Below, piece by piece: positions 19,251 to 30,025 of a stretch of 64,000 bases of DNA (position 1 is its first letter; each line of letters opens with the position of its first letter). The notes beneath the pieces were generated by a model, which had not been told where the DNA came from, did not search any database, and saw only the letters and a program-made list of their open reading frames with translations. The position numbers and the translations under genes are program-made. Source of the DNA: Methylibium sp965279545. Lineage in GTDB: Bacteria; Pseudomonadota; Gammaproteobacteria; Burkholderiales; Burkholderiaceae_C. The stretch lies in assembly GCF_965279545.1 (NCBI RefSeq), contig NZ_OZ257250.1:1674001-1738000 (forward strand). The letters are read 5' to 3'.

Positions 19251-21071
19251 TCAACGCTTCGCCGGCGGCAGATCGGTGCAGGAGCCGTGCGCCACTTCGG
19301 CGGCCATGCCGATGCTCTCGCCCAGCGTCGGGTGCGGGTGGATGGTCTTGCCGATGTCCACCGCGTCGGCGCCTATCTCGATCGCCAGCGCGATCTCGCC
19401 GATCATGTCGCCCGCATGCGTGCCGACGATGCCGCCGCCGACGATGCGGTGCGTCTCCTCGTCGAACAGCAGCTTGGTGAAGCCCTCGTCGCGGCCGTTG
19501 GCGATCGCACGGCCCGAGGCCGTCCACGGGAACAGGCCCTTCTTCACCTTGACGCCGCTCGCCTTGGCCTCGTCCTCGGTCAGCCCGACCCAGGCCACTT
19601 CCGGATCGGTGTAGGCCACGCTCGGGATCACGCGGGCGTTGAACGCGCTCGTCGCGAGCTTGGCATCGCCGAGCACCGCGCCGGCCGCCACCTCGGCGGC
19701 CACGTGGGCCTCGTGCACCGCCTTGTGCGCCAGCATCGGCTGGCCGACGATGTCGCCGATCGCAAAGATGTGCGCAACGTTGGTGCGCATCTGGATGTCG
19801 ACCGGGATGTAGCCGCGCTCGCCGACCACCACGCCGGCCTTGTCGGCACCGATCCTCTTGCCATTGGGCGTGCGGCCCACGGCCTGCAGCACGAGGTCGT
19901 AGACGCCCTCGCTCTTGCTGCCGTCCAGCCCCTCGAACTGCACGCGGATGCCGTCCTTCGTCGCTTCGGCGCCGACCGTCTTGGTCTTGAGCATCAGCTT
20001 GTCGAAGCGCGGCGCGTTCATCTTCTGCCACACCTTGACGAGGTCGCGGTCGGCGCCCTGCATCAGGCCGTCGAGCATCTCGACGACGTCGAGCTTCGCG
20101 CCCAGCGTCGAGTAGACCGTACCCATCTCCAGGCCGATGATGCCGCCGCCGATGACCAGCATCTTCTTCGGCTGCTGGCGCAGCTCGAGCGCACCGGTGG
20201 ACGTGACGATGCGCGGATCGTCCTTCGGCAGAAAGGGCAGCTTCACCGCTTCGGAGCCGGCCGCGATGATCGCGTTCTTGAAACGGATCGTCTGCGCCTT
20301 GCCGTCGGTGGCGACGACCTTCAAGTGATGCGGATCGGCAAACTCGCCGCTGCCGGTCACCACGGTGACCTTGCGCATCTTGGCCATCGCGGCCAAGCCG
20401 CCGGTCAGCTTGCCGACCACCTTGTCCTTGTGGGCCTTGAGTTTGGCGAGGTCCACGCTCGGCTTGCCGAAGCTCACGCCCAGGGACTCGAAATGCGAGA
20501 CCTCGTCCATCACGGCAGCCACGTGCAGCAGCGCCTTCGACGGGATGCAGCCGACGTTCAGGCACACGCCGCCGAGCGTCGCGTAGCGCTCGACCAACAC
20601 CACCTTCAGGCCCAGGTCGGCGCCGCGGAAGGCGGCCGAATAGCCGCCGGGGCCGGCGCCCAGCACCAGCAGATCGCACTCGAGGTCGGCGCCGCCGGCG
20701 TAGCTCGCGGCAACTGGAGCGACCGCCCCACCCTCACCCCGGCCCTCTCCCGCCGGGGCGGGAGAGGGAGTGGCGGCGGGCTTGGCCCCCTCTCCCGCAC
20801 GAGCGGGAGAGGGTTGGGGTGAGGGCGCGGCCCCCGCCGCTTCCAGCGACAGGATCACCGAGCCTTCGTTGACCGTGTCGCCGACTTTCAGCTTGAGCGC
20901 CTTCACGACGCCCGCATGCGACGACGGGATCTCCATCGACGCCTTGTCGCTCTCGACGGTGATCAGGCTCTGGTCGGCCGCGACGCTGTCGCCCGGCTTG
21001 ACCAGCAGTTCGATCACTGCCACGTCCTTGAAGTCGCCGATGTCGGGGACCTTGATGTCGATCAGTGCCAT
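19251..21071 (-). CDS. lpdA: Dihydrolipoyl dehydrogenase (E3) with N-terminal lipoyl domain
   Basis: FAD enzyme that reoxidises dihydrolipoamide in the pyruvate dehydrogenase complex. It has 606 residues, longer than the common 470 because residues 1-80 are a lipoyl domain (lysine in ESDKASMEIP) and about 80-125 are an Ala/Pro/Gly-rich linker. The catalytic part has the FAD motif VLGAGPGGYSAAFR, the redox disulphide GGVCLNVGCIPSK, the NAD motif VIGGGIIGLEMG and the catalytic His-Glu pair in HPHPTLGESI. The linker DNA is a palindromic repeat element (see 20731-20825). It lies 13 bases after aceF; a lipoyl-bearing E3 of this kind is known in betaproteobacterial PDH operons. Confidence 0.96.
   Translation of the reverse strand: MALIDIKVPDIGDFKDVAVIELLVKPGDSVAADQSLITVESDKASMEIPSSHAGVVKALKLKVGDTVNEGSVILSLEAAGAAPSPQPSPARAGEGAKPAATPSPAPAGEGRGEGGAVAPVAASYAGGADLECDLLVLGAGPGGYSAAFRGADLGLKVVLVERYATLGGVCLNVGCIPSKALLHVAAVMDEVSHFESLGVSFGKPSVDLAKLKAHKDKVVGKLTGGLAAMAKMRKVTVVTGSGEFADPHHLKVVATDGKAQTIRFKNAIIAAGSEAVKLPFLPKDDPRIVTSTGALELRQQPKKMLVIGGGIIGLEMGTVYSTLGAKLDVVEMLDGLMQGADRDLVKVWQKMNAPRFDKLMLKTKTVGAEATKDGIRVQFEGLDGSKSEGVYDLVLQAVGRTPNGKRIGADKAGVVVGERGYIPVDIQMRTNVAHIFAIGDIVGQPMLAHKAVHEAHVAAEVAAGAVLGDAKLATSAFNARVIPSVAYTDPEVAWVGLTEDEAKASGVKVKKGLFPWTASGRAIANGRDEGFTKLLFDEETHRIVGGGIVGTHAGDMIGEIALAIEIGADAVDIGKTIHPHPTLGESIGMAAEVAHGSCTDLPPAKR
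20731..20825. repeat. REP-like double palindrome inside the lpdA linker
   Basis: The element begins CCCTCACCCC and ends in the reverse complement GGGGTGAGGG. Inside are two perfect hairpins: CCCTCTCCCGCC with its complement around GG, and CCCTCTCCCGC with its complement around ACGA. The outer arms pair over about 21 bases with two mismatches. It is read in frame as the Pro/Gly/Glu-rich linker between the lipoyl and FAD domains. Short palindromes of this kind are normally intergenic. Confidence 0.85.
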
Positions 21072-21084
21072 GTCCGCGGCCCCC

Positions 21085-22749
21085 TCACAGCAGGACTCGG
21101 CGGAAGTCCGCCAGGATCTGACCGAGGTAGGCGTTGAAGCGCGCCGCCGAGGCGCCGTCGATCACGCGGTGGTCCCAGCTCAGGCTCAGCGGCAGGATCA
21201 GCCGCGGCTGGAAGGCCTTGCCGTCCCAGCGCGGCTCGGTGCTGCTCTTGCACACACCGAGGATCGACACCTCCGGCGCGTTGATGATCGGCGTGAAGTA
21301 GCGCCCGCCGATACCGCCGAGCGAGCTGATGCTGAAGCAGCCGCCGCTCATCTCGGCCGGCCCCAGCTTGCCGTCGCGCGCCTTCTTGGCCAGCTCGCTC
21401 ATTTCCTGGCTGATCTGCAGCACGCCCTTCTTGTCGGCGTCCTTGATCACCGGGACGACCAGGCCGTTGGGCGTGTCGGCCGCGAAGCCGATGTGGAAGT
21501 ACTGCTTCAGCACGATCTGCTCGCCGTCGAGCGAGGCATTGAACTCGGGGAACTTCTTCAGCGCCGCGACGCAGGCCTTGATCAGGAAGGCCAGCATCGT
21601 GACCTTGACGCCGGACTTCTCGTTCTCCTTGTTGAGTTGGACGCGAAACGCCTCGAGCTCGGTGATGTCGGCATCGTCGTGGTTGGTGACGTGCGGGATC
21701 ACGACCCAGTTGCGGTGCAGGTTGGCGCCGCTGATCTTCTTGATGCGCGACAGGTCCTTGCGCTCGACGGGCCCGAACTTCGCGAAGTCGACCTTGGGCC
21801 AGGGCAGCAGGTCCAGTCCCACGCCGCCGCCGGAGGCCGCCGGCGCCTTGTTGGCCTGGGCCGTGGTGCGCGCTTCGCCGGCCATCACGCCCTTGACGAA
21901 GCCTTGCACGTCCTCCAGCGTGATGCGCCCTTTCAACCCACTGCCTTTGAGCTCGGCCAGCGGCACGCCGAGCTCGCGCGCAAAGCGGCGCACCGAGGGC
22001 GAAGCGTGCGGCAGATGCCCTTGCGGCGCGGTCGGCTCATGGGCCGGCAATGCGGCGGTCGGCACGGTGCGCTCGACCGGCTGGCTGGCGAGCTGCGCGG
22101 TCGGCGCTGGCGCGGCATCGGCCGCCTTCGCCGCAGTCGGTGTTGAGACACCGCCCGCGGCGCCTTGCAGCACCACGACCGGCGTGCCCTTGGACACCTT
22201 GTCGCCCAGCTTCACGAGCAGGTGCTCGACCGTGCCCGCGTGCGACGACGGGATTTCCATCGAGGCCTTGTCGCTCTCGACCGTGATCAGGCTTTGCTCG
22301 GCCTTGACCACGTCGCCGGGCTTGACCAGCAGTTCGATCACTTCGACGGCGTCGAAGTCGCCGATGTCGGGAACGGCGACTTCGATCGATGCACTGGCAC
22401 TGCCCTCAGCCCGGCTCTCTCGCGCTGTCGCGGGAGAGGGAGTCATCGGTGCAACGGGCTTGGCTGCTTCTCCCGCCGCTGCGGGAGAGGGTTGGGGTGA
22501 GGATGCGGCCCCTGCTGCCTCCAGCACCAGCACCACCGTGCCCTCGCTCACCTTGTCACCGAGCTTGACCTTCAGCTCCTTCACCACGCCGGCATGCGAT
22601 GACGGGATCTCCATCGACGCCTTGTCGCTCTCGACCGTGACCAGGCTTTGCTCGGCCTTGATCGTGTCACCGGGCTTGACCAGCACCTCGATGACCTCGA
22701 CCGTCTCGAAATCCCCGATGTCGGGAACCTTCACTTCCATCAGCGCCAT
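21085..22749 (-). CDS. aceF: Dihydrolipoyllysine-residue acetyltransferase (E2 of pyruvate dehydrogenase)
   Basis: Core of the pyruvate dehydrogenase complex; it transfers the acetyl group from lipoamide to CoA. It has 554 residues: lipoyl domain 1 (about 1-80) and lipoyl domain 2 (about 120-200), each with ESDKASMEIP around the lipoylated lysine. A peripheral subunit-binding domain follows (SPSVRRFARELGVPLAELKGSG, start of that motif near residue 245). The C-terminal catalytic domain has the active-site HRVIDG motif near the end. The linker between the two lipoyl domains is encoded by a palindromic repeat. It lies 93 bases after aceE and 13 before lpdA. Confidence 0.96.
   Translation of the reverse strand: MALMEVKVPDIGDFETVEVIEVLVKPGDTIKAEQSLVTVESDKASMEIPSSHAGVVKELKVKLGDKVSEGTVVLVLEAAGAASSPQPSPAAAGEAAKPVAPMTPSPATARESRAEGSASASIEVAVPDIGDFDAVEVIELLVKPGDVVKAEQSLITVESDKASMEIPSSHAGTVEHLLVKLGDKVSKGTPVVVLQGAAGGVSTPTAAKAADAAPAPTAQLASQPVERTVPTAALPAHEPTAPQGHLPHASPSVRRFARELGVPLAELKGSGLKGRITLEDVQGFVKGVMAGEARTTAQANKAPAASGGGVGLDLLPWPKVDFAKFGPVERKDLSRIKKISGANLHRNWVVIPHVTNHDDADITELEAFRVQLNKENEKSGVKVTMLAFLIKACVAALKKFPEFNASLDGEQIVLKQYFHIGFAADTPNGLVVPVIKDADKKGVLQISQEMSELAKKARDGKLGPAEMSGGCFSISSLGGIGGRYFTPIINAPEVSILGVCKSSTEPRWDGKAFQPRLILPLSLSWDHRVIDGASAARFNAYLGQILADFRRVLL
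22403..22503. repeat. REP-like double palindrome inside the aceF inter-lipoyl linker
   Basis: Same architecture as the lpdA element but more decayed. An outer CCCTCAGCCC pairs imperfectly with GGGTTGGGGTGAGG. The first inner hairpin uses CTCTCGCG and CGCGGGAGAGGG, the second CTTCTCCCGC and GCGGGAGAGGG. The spacer also matches (CGGGCTTGGC in both). It is read in frame as a Ser/Pro/Ala/Glu linker between the two lipoyl domains. Confidence 0.75.
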
Positions 22750-22842
22750 GTGCTTGTCTCCGTGCGGGGACGCATCTCGTGGCTGTGGCCGGCGTCGCTG
22801 CGCGACACCCTCCTTCGCCGCGAGGCGAACCCCGTGCTCCGC

Positions 22843-25563
<2,721 letters not shown>

Positions 25564-25759
25564 GTCTTGTCTCCGTTGATCTGGCGTTGGGTCACGCCTT
25601 GGACTGATGCTCGGATTCAGTATTGCACAGCGGCTTGATTTTTTCAAATGGTGCTAGATGATTTCTTATTGTGAAACTTATGCAAGGATCCGACCCCAAG
25701 CCTCTGCCCGGAGGAAGCTTGTCGCCACACCGATTCACTCTGGCACCGATAATTGTTCG

Positions 25760-28345
25760 ATGACGCGCCACGCTCCCGACTCGTCCCTCGATCCGCCACC
25801 CAAGGCGCATCCACGACGGCTGTTCTGGGCCTGGTGGAAGCGGCAGTCGCCTGCGCACCAGGATCGGTTCGCCACTTTCGCTCCTTTGCTGTCGGTCCTG
25901 CTCTTCCTCGCGGCGATCATTACGGCCTTCTGGTACCTGCGCAACGAGGAATTCGAGCGGGAGCAGGAATCGGTCAAGCGCGACACCGAAATCGCGCAGC
26001 AGCAGATTCGCCTGCGGCTGATCGAGAACCAGGAGCAACTGGTGCGCATGGCGCGGGAGGTCGCGACCCACGCCATCGACCTCGACGAGTTCCTCGGCCA
26101 GGCCGTGAGCTTTGCGCGCGAGCGGCCCGAGGTCGTCAGCCTGAGCTGGATCGATGCCGACCAGAGCGTCAAGGCACGCCACACCTCGCCCAACTACCCG
26201 GGGGACCTGATGCACTGGGCGGACCCGGTCTCGGCCGCGTCCGCACCGGAGTCGCCGGCCGTCCCTGCCGCTTCGGCGCCGGTCGCCTTGCGCGGCGAGC
26301 CGGCCTGGGCGTTCGCTGCTGCACGCGACCTGCGCCAGCCGGTCTACTCGCGCCCCTATGAAGGCAGTGGCGCGCTCTCGGTGTTCCAGGTGCATGTGCC
26401 CTTGATCGACCGCAGCGCGTTCTCCGGCACGCTGGTCGCCGAGTACTCGGTCGAGTCGCTGCTGCGCTACTTCGTGCCGGCCGAAGTGACGCGGCGCCAT
26501 GCGATCAGCCTGCTCGACAGCAATGACCGCGTGCTCGCGAGCAGCGTGTCGCGCGAGCCGGCCAACGGCGCGCACAGCAGCAACGGCATCGTGCAGGACG
26601 TGGCGCTCGCCCCGTCGGGCAACGGCCTGGTGGTGCGCGGGCAGGGCTGGCGCACCTCCATCGGCCTGATCGGCAACACGCTGTTCTGGATGGTCGTGGC
26701 GCTGTCCGCGCTCACGGTCTGGATGCTGCTGGGCACCTGGCGCCACATGCGCCGGCGCTCGCAGATGCAGAGCACGCTGGTCACCGAGACCAACTTCCGC
26801 CGCGCGATGGAGAACTCCATGCTGACCGGCATGCGCGCGATGGACCTCGAGGGGCGCATCAGCTACGTGAACCCGGCGTTCTGCGCGATGACCGGCTTCG
26901 CCGAGGACGAGCTGATCGGCCGCCTGCCGCCTTTCCCGCACTGGCCGCCGGACCGCATGGAAGAGAACACCCGGCTGCTGCAGCAGGAACTGCAGGGGCG
27001 CAGCCCGGCCGGCGGCATCGAGGTGAAGATCATGCGCAAGGACGGCACGCTGTTCGACGCACGCATGTACGTCTCGCCGCTGATCGACGCCAAGGGCCAC
27101 CAGACCGGCTGGATGACCTCGATGACCAACATCACCGAAGCCAAGCGCATCCGCGACCAATTGTCGGCATCGCACGAACGCTTCACCACCGTGCTCGAAG
27201 GCCTGGAAGCGGCGGTGTCGGTGCTGTCGGTCGCACAGGGCGAGCTGCTGTTCGCCAACCGCTCCTACCGCCTGTGGTTCGGTGCCGATTCTCAGGGCCA
27301 TGCTCGCCTGGCCGGCGCGGACGAAGCCCTCGCGGCCCGGCGCGACGCCGATGAGTCGGTCGACAGCTTCGGCGGCCTGCCCGCCCAGGAGCTGACCGAG
27401 GCCAGCAGCGACGCTCACGAGGTGTTCATCGAGTCGCTGCAGAAGTGGTTCGATGTCCGGGCGCGCTATGTGCAGTGGACCGACGGGCGGCTGGCACAGA
27501 TGCTGATCGCGACCGACATCACGGCGCGCCGGCGCGCCGAAGAGCAGGCATCGCACCAGGCCGAGAAGGCCCAGGTCACGAGCCGGCTCGTCACGATGGG
27601 CGAGATGGCCTCCAGCGTCGCCCACGAGCTGAACCAGCCGCTCACGGCCATCACGAACTACTGCAACGGCATGGTCTCGCGGGTCAAGTCCGACGCGATC
27701 GAGAAGGACGACCTGATCGCCGCGCTCGAGAAGACCGCGCGGCAGGCCCACCGCGCCGGGCAGATCATCCACCGCATCCGCGCCTTCGTGAAACGCAGCG
27801 AGCCGCAGCGCCAGACGGCCAAGGCGCGCGACATCGTCGAGGACGCGGTCGATCTCGCCGGCATCGAGCTCAAGCGGCGCAATGTGCATATCCACACCTA
27901 CATCGCACAGCGGCTGCCCGACCTGCAGGTGGACCCGATCCTGATCGAACAGGTGCTGCTGAACCTGCTGAAGAACGCCGCCGAGGCGATCGATCATGCC
28001 AAGCTGCCGCCCTCGCGCCGCCACATCGAGCTGCGCGTCGTGCCCAGGCACACGCCGGAGGAAGGCGGCGTGATCGAGTTCAGCGTCCGCGACAACGGAC
28101 CCGGCGTCAAGGAAGAGATGATGGCGCGGCTCTACGAGGCCTTCTTCTCGACCAAGGCCGACGGCCTGGGCATCGGTCTGTCGCTGTGCCGCTCGATCGT
28201 CGAGTCCCACCGCGGACGCATCCGTGCGGAGAACCTTTACAATGGCCCGGTGATCAGCGGTTGCAGCTTTGCCTTCACCCTGCCTGTGGAACTCCCGGTC
28301 CCGGCGACCGAGACACACGGCGTCACCCTGACCGAAACCTCGTAA
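25760..28345 (+). CDS. Membrane PAS-domain sensor histidine kinase (DctS/FixL-like)
   Basis: An 861-residue hybrid of sensing and kinase domains. It has a membrane helix at about 39-60, a periplasmic sensing region (about 61-300), a second helix (about 301-325), PAS domains (first near FRRAMENSMLTGMRAMD, second near VLEGLEAAVSVLS), a phosphoacceptor histidine near residue 622 (SVAHELNQPLTAITNY) and a GHKL ATPase domain (NLLKNAAEAI, DNGPGV, GLGIGLSL). The start is uncertain: 25760 lacks a good ribosome site, and an ATG at 25658 is in frame. The response regulator gene follows after 9 bases. The position opposite aceE suggests response to a carboxylate, an inference. Confidence 0.92.
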   Translation: MTRHAPDSSLDPPPKAHPRRLFWAWWKRQSPAHQDRFATFAPLLSVLLFLAAIITAFWYLRNEEFEREQESVKRDTEIAQQQIRLRLIENQEQLVRMAREVATHAIDLDEFLGQAVSFARERPEVVSLSWIDADQSVKARHTSPNYPGDLMHWADPVSAASAPESPAVPAASAPVALRGEPAWAFAAARDLRQPVYSRPYEGSGALSVFQVHVPLIDRSAFSGTLVAEYSVESLLRYFVPAEVTRRHAISLLDSNDRVLASSVSREPANGAHSSNGIVQDVALAPSGNGLVVRGQGWRTSIGLIGNTLFWMVVALSALTVWMLLGTWRHMRRRSQMQSTLVTETNFRRAMENSMLTGMRAMDLEGRISYVNPAFCAMTGFAEDELIGRLPPFPHWPPDRMEENTRLLQQELQGRSPAGGIEVKIMRKDGTLFDARMYVSPLIDAKGHQTGWMTSMTNITEAKRIRDQLSASHERFTTVLEGLEAAVSVLSVAQGELLFANRSYRLWFGADSQGHARLAGADEALAARRDADESVDSFGGLPAQELTEASSDAHEVFIESLQKWFDVRARYVQWTDGRLAQMLIATDITARRRAEEQASHQAEKAQVTSRLVTMGEMASSVAHELNQPLTAITNYCNGMVSRVKSDAIEKDDLIAALEKTARQAHRAGQIIHRIRAFVKRSEPQRQTAKARDIVEDAVDLAGIELKRRNVHIHTYIAQRLPDLQVDPILIEQVLLNLLKNAAEAIDHAKLPPSRRHIELRVVPRHTPEEGGVIEFSVRDNGPGVKEEMMARLYEAFFSTKADGLGIGLSLCRSIVESHRGRIRAENLYNGPVISGCSFAFTLPVELPVPATETHGVTLTETS

Positions 28346-28354
28346 AGAGCGTGC

Positions 28355-28978
28355 ATGAGCCTCATCCCCAAGAAAGGCACGGTCTACGTCGTCGACGATG
28401 ACGAAGCCGTGCGCGACTCTCTTCAGTGGCTGCTCGAAGGCAAGGACTACCGGGTCAAGTGCTTCGACTCGGCCGAATCCTTCCTGTCGCGCTTCGACTC
28501 CCGCGAGGTCGCCTGCCTGATCGCCGACATCCGCATGGATGGCATGAGCGGCCTCGAACTGCAGGACCGGCTGGTGGAGCGCAAGAGCCCGCTGCCGGTC
28601 GTCTTCATCACCGGCCACGGCGACGTGCCGATGGCCGTCACCACCATGAAGAAGGGCGCGATGGACTTCATCGAGAAGCCCTTCAAGGAAGAAGAGCTGC
28701 TCGGTCTCGTCGAGCGCATGCTGGATTCCGCCCGCTCCGCCTTCTCGCAACACCAGGAGGCTGCGAGCCGCGATGCCCTGCTGTCGCGTCTGACCACGCG
28801 CGAGGCGCAGGTGCTCGAGCGCATCGTCGCCGGCCGGCTGAACAAGCAGATCGCCGACGACCTGGGCATCAGCATCAAGACGGTGGAGGCGCACCGCGCC
28901 AACATCATGGAGAAGCTCAACGCCAACACCGTGGCCGATCTGCTGAAGATCGCCCTCGGCGCCCAGGCCAAGGCCTGA
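28355..28978 (+). CDS. FixJ/NarL-type response regulator
   Basis: A 207-residue two-domain regulator. The receiver domain has the acidic pocket DDDE (14-17), the phosphoacceptor D58 (LIADIRMDGMSG), the conserved Thr/Lys positions (FITGHGD, FIEKPF) and a short linker. The C-terminal LuxR-type helix-turn-helix contains LTTREAQVLERIVAGRLNK and SIKTVEAHRANIMEKL. It is almost certainly the partner of the histidine kinase encoded 9 bases upstream. A hairpin with a T-rich tail follows at 28997, closing the two-gene operon. Confidence 0.95.
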   Translation: MSLIPKKGTVYVVDDDEAVRDSLQWLLEGKDYRVKCFDSAESFLSRFDSREVACLIADIRMDGMSGLELQDRLVERKSPLPVVFITGHGDVPMAVTTMKKGAMDFIEKPFKEEELLGLVERMLDSARSAFSQHQEAASRDALLSRLTTREAQVLERIVAGRLNKQIADDLGISIKTVEAHRANIMEKLNANTVADLLKIALGAQAKA

Positions 28979-28996
28979 CGCGCCACCCGCAGGCCA

Positions 28997-29025
28997 GGGC
29001 CGCCTTCGCGCGGCCCTTGTTGTTT
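28997..29025 (+). terminator. Candidate intrinsic terminator after the response regulator gene
   Basis: A perfect 7-bp GC stem (GGGCCGC and GCGGCCC, loop CTTCGC) is followed by TTGTTGTTT. It separates the two-component operon from folD. Confidence 0.7.
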
Positions 29026-29066
29026 CAGCGCCGGCATCCGGCGGCGCAACGCCTTGAAGGACCCGC

Positions 29067-29918
29067 ATGAGCGCCCGAGCTATCGACGGCAACGCCCTGT
29101 CCCGCCACCTGCGACACGAGGTCGCCCAGCGCGCCGCGGCATTGCGCGAGCATGGCATCACGCCCGGCCTGGCCGTCATCCTGGTCGGCGAGAACCCGGC
29201 CTCGCAGGTCTATGTGCGCAACAAGGTCAAGGCCTGTCACGACAGCGGCCTGCACTCGGTGCTCGAGCACTACCCGGCGGCGATGGGCGAGGCCGAGCTG
29301 CTGGCGCGCGTGCAAGCGCTCAACGCCGATCCGGCCATCCACGGCATCCTGGTCCAGCTGCCGCTGCCGCCGCACATCGACGCGCACCGCGTGATCGAGA
29401 CGATCGCGCCGCACAAGGACGTCGACGGCTTCCACGTCGCCAGCGCCGGAGCATTGATGATCGGCCAGTCCGGCTTCAAGCCCTGCACGCCCTATGGCTG
29501 CATGAAGATGCTCGAGTCGATAGCCTGCGACCCGAAAGGCAAGCACGCCGTCGTGATCGGCCGCAGCAACATCGTCGGCAAGCCGATGGCGCTGCTGCTG
29601 CTGCAGGCCCATGCCACCGTCACCGTCTGCCACAGCGCCACGCCCGATCTGGCGCTGCACACCCGCCAGGCCGACATCGTCGTGGCCGCGGTCGGCAAGC
29701 GCAACGTGCTGACCGCCGACATGGTCAAGCCCGGCGCCGTGGTGATCGACGTCGGCATGAACCGCGACGACCATGGCAGGCTGTGCGGCGACGTCGACTT
29801 CGCCGGCGTCGCCAAGGTCGCCGGCTGGATCACGCCGGTGCCCGGCGGCGTGGGGCCGATGACCATCACGATGCTGCTGATGAACACCGTCGAATCCGCC
29901 GAGCGGCTCGTTCGCTGA
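29067..29918 (+). CDS. folD: Bifunctional methylenetetrahydrofolate dehydrogenase / cyclohydrolase
   Basis: Interconverts methylene-, methenyl- and formyl-tetrahydrofolate with NADP+, supplying one-carbon units. It has 283 residues. The catalytic lysine segment SQVYVRNKVKAC, the signature VQLPLPPHID, PCTPYGCMKMLE, the NADP-binding GRSNIVGKPMALLL and the C-terminal PVPGGVGPMTITMLL are all present at family positions. It stands between the two-component operon and the M3 peptidase gene, same strand, apparently as an independent unit. Confidence 0.97.
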   Translation: MSARAIDGNALSRHLRHEVAQRAAALREHGITPGLAVILVGENPASQVYVRNKVKACHDSGLHSVLEHYPAAMGEAELLARVQALNADPAIHGILVQLPLPPHIDAHRVIETIAPHKDVDGFHVASAGALMIGQSGFKPCTPYGCMKMLESIACDPKGKHAVVIGRSNIVGKPMALLLLQAHATVTVCHSATPDLALHTRQADIVVAAVGKRNVLTADMVKPGAVVIDVGMNRDDHGRLCGDVDFAGVAKVAGWITPVPGGVGPMTITMLLMNTVESAERLVR

Positions 29919-30025
29919 ACACCTTGCGGGGATCGCTATGCTGCCGATGAACACGATTGAATCCCGGGAACTCGCCGCCAGCTGACACTGTGTCGGCACG
30001 ATGCCCTGCCCGAGCCCACACGACC

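Noticed and set aside
25592..29179. A 1195-codon minus-strand frame opposite the two-component genes
   Set aside because: The plus strand carries full PAS, HisKA, ATPase, receiver and LuxR motifs. The minus frame shows only Arg/His/Gln/Ala-rich sequence without domains.
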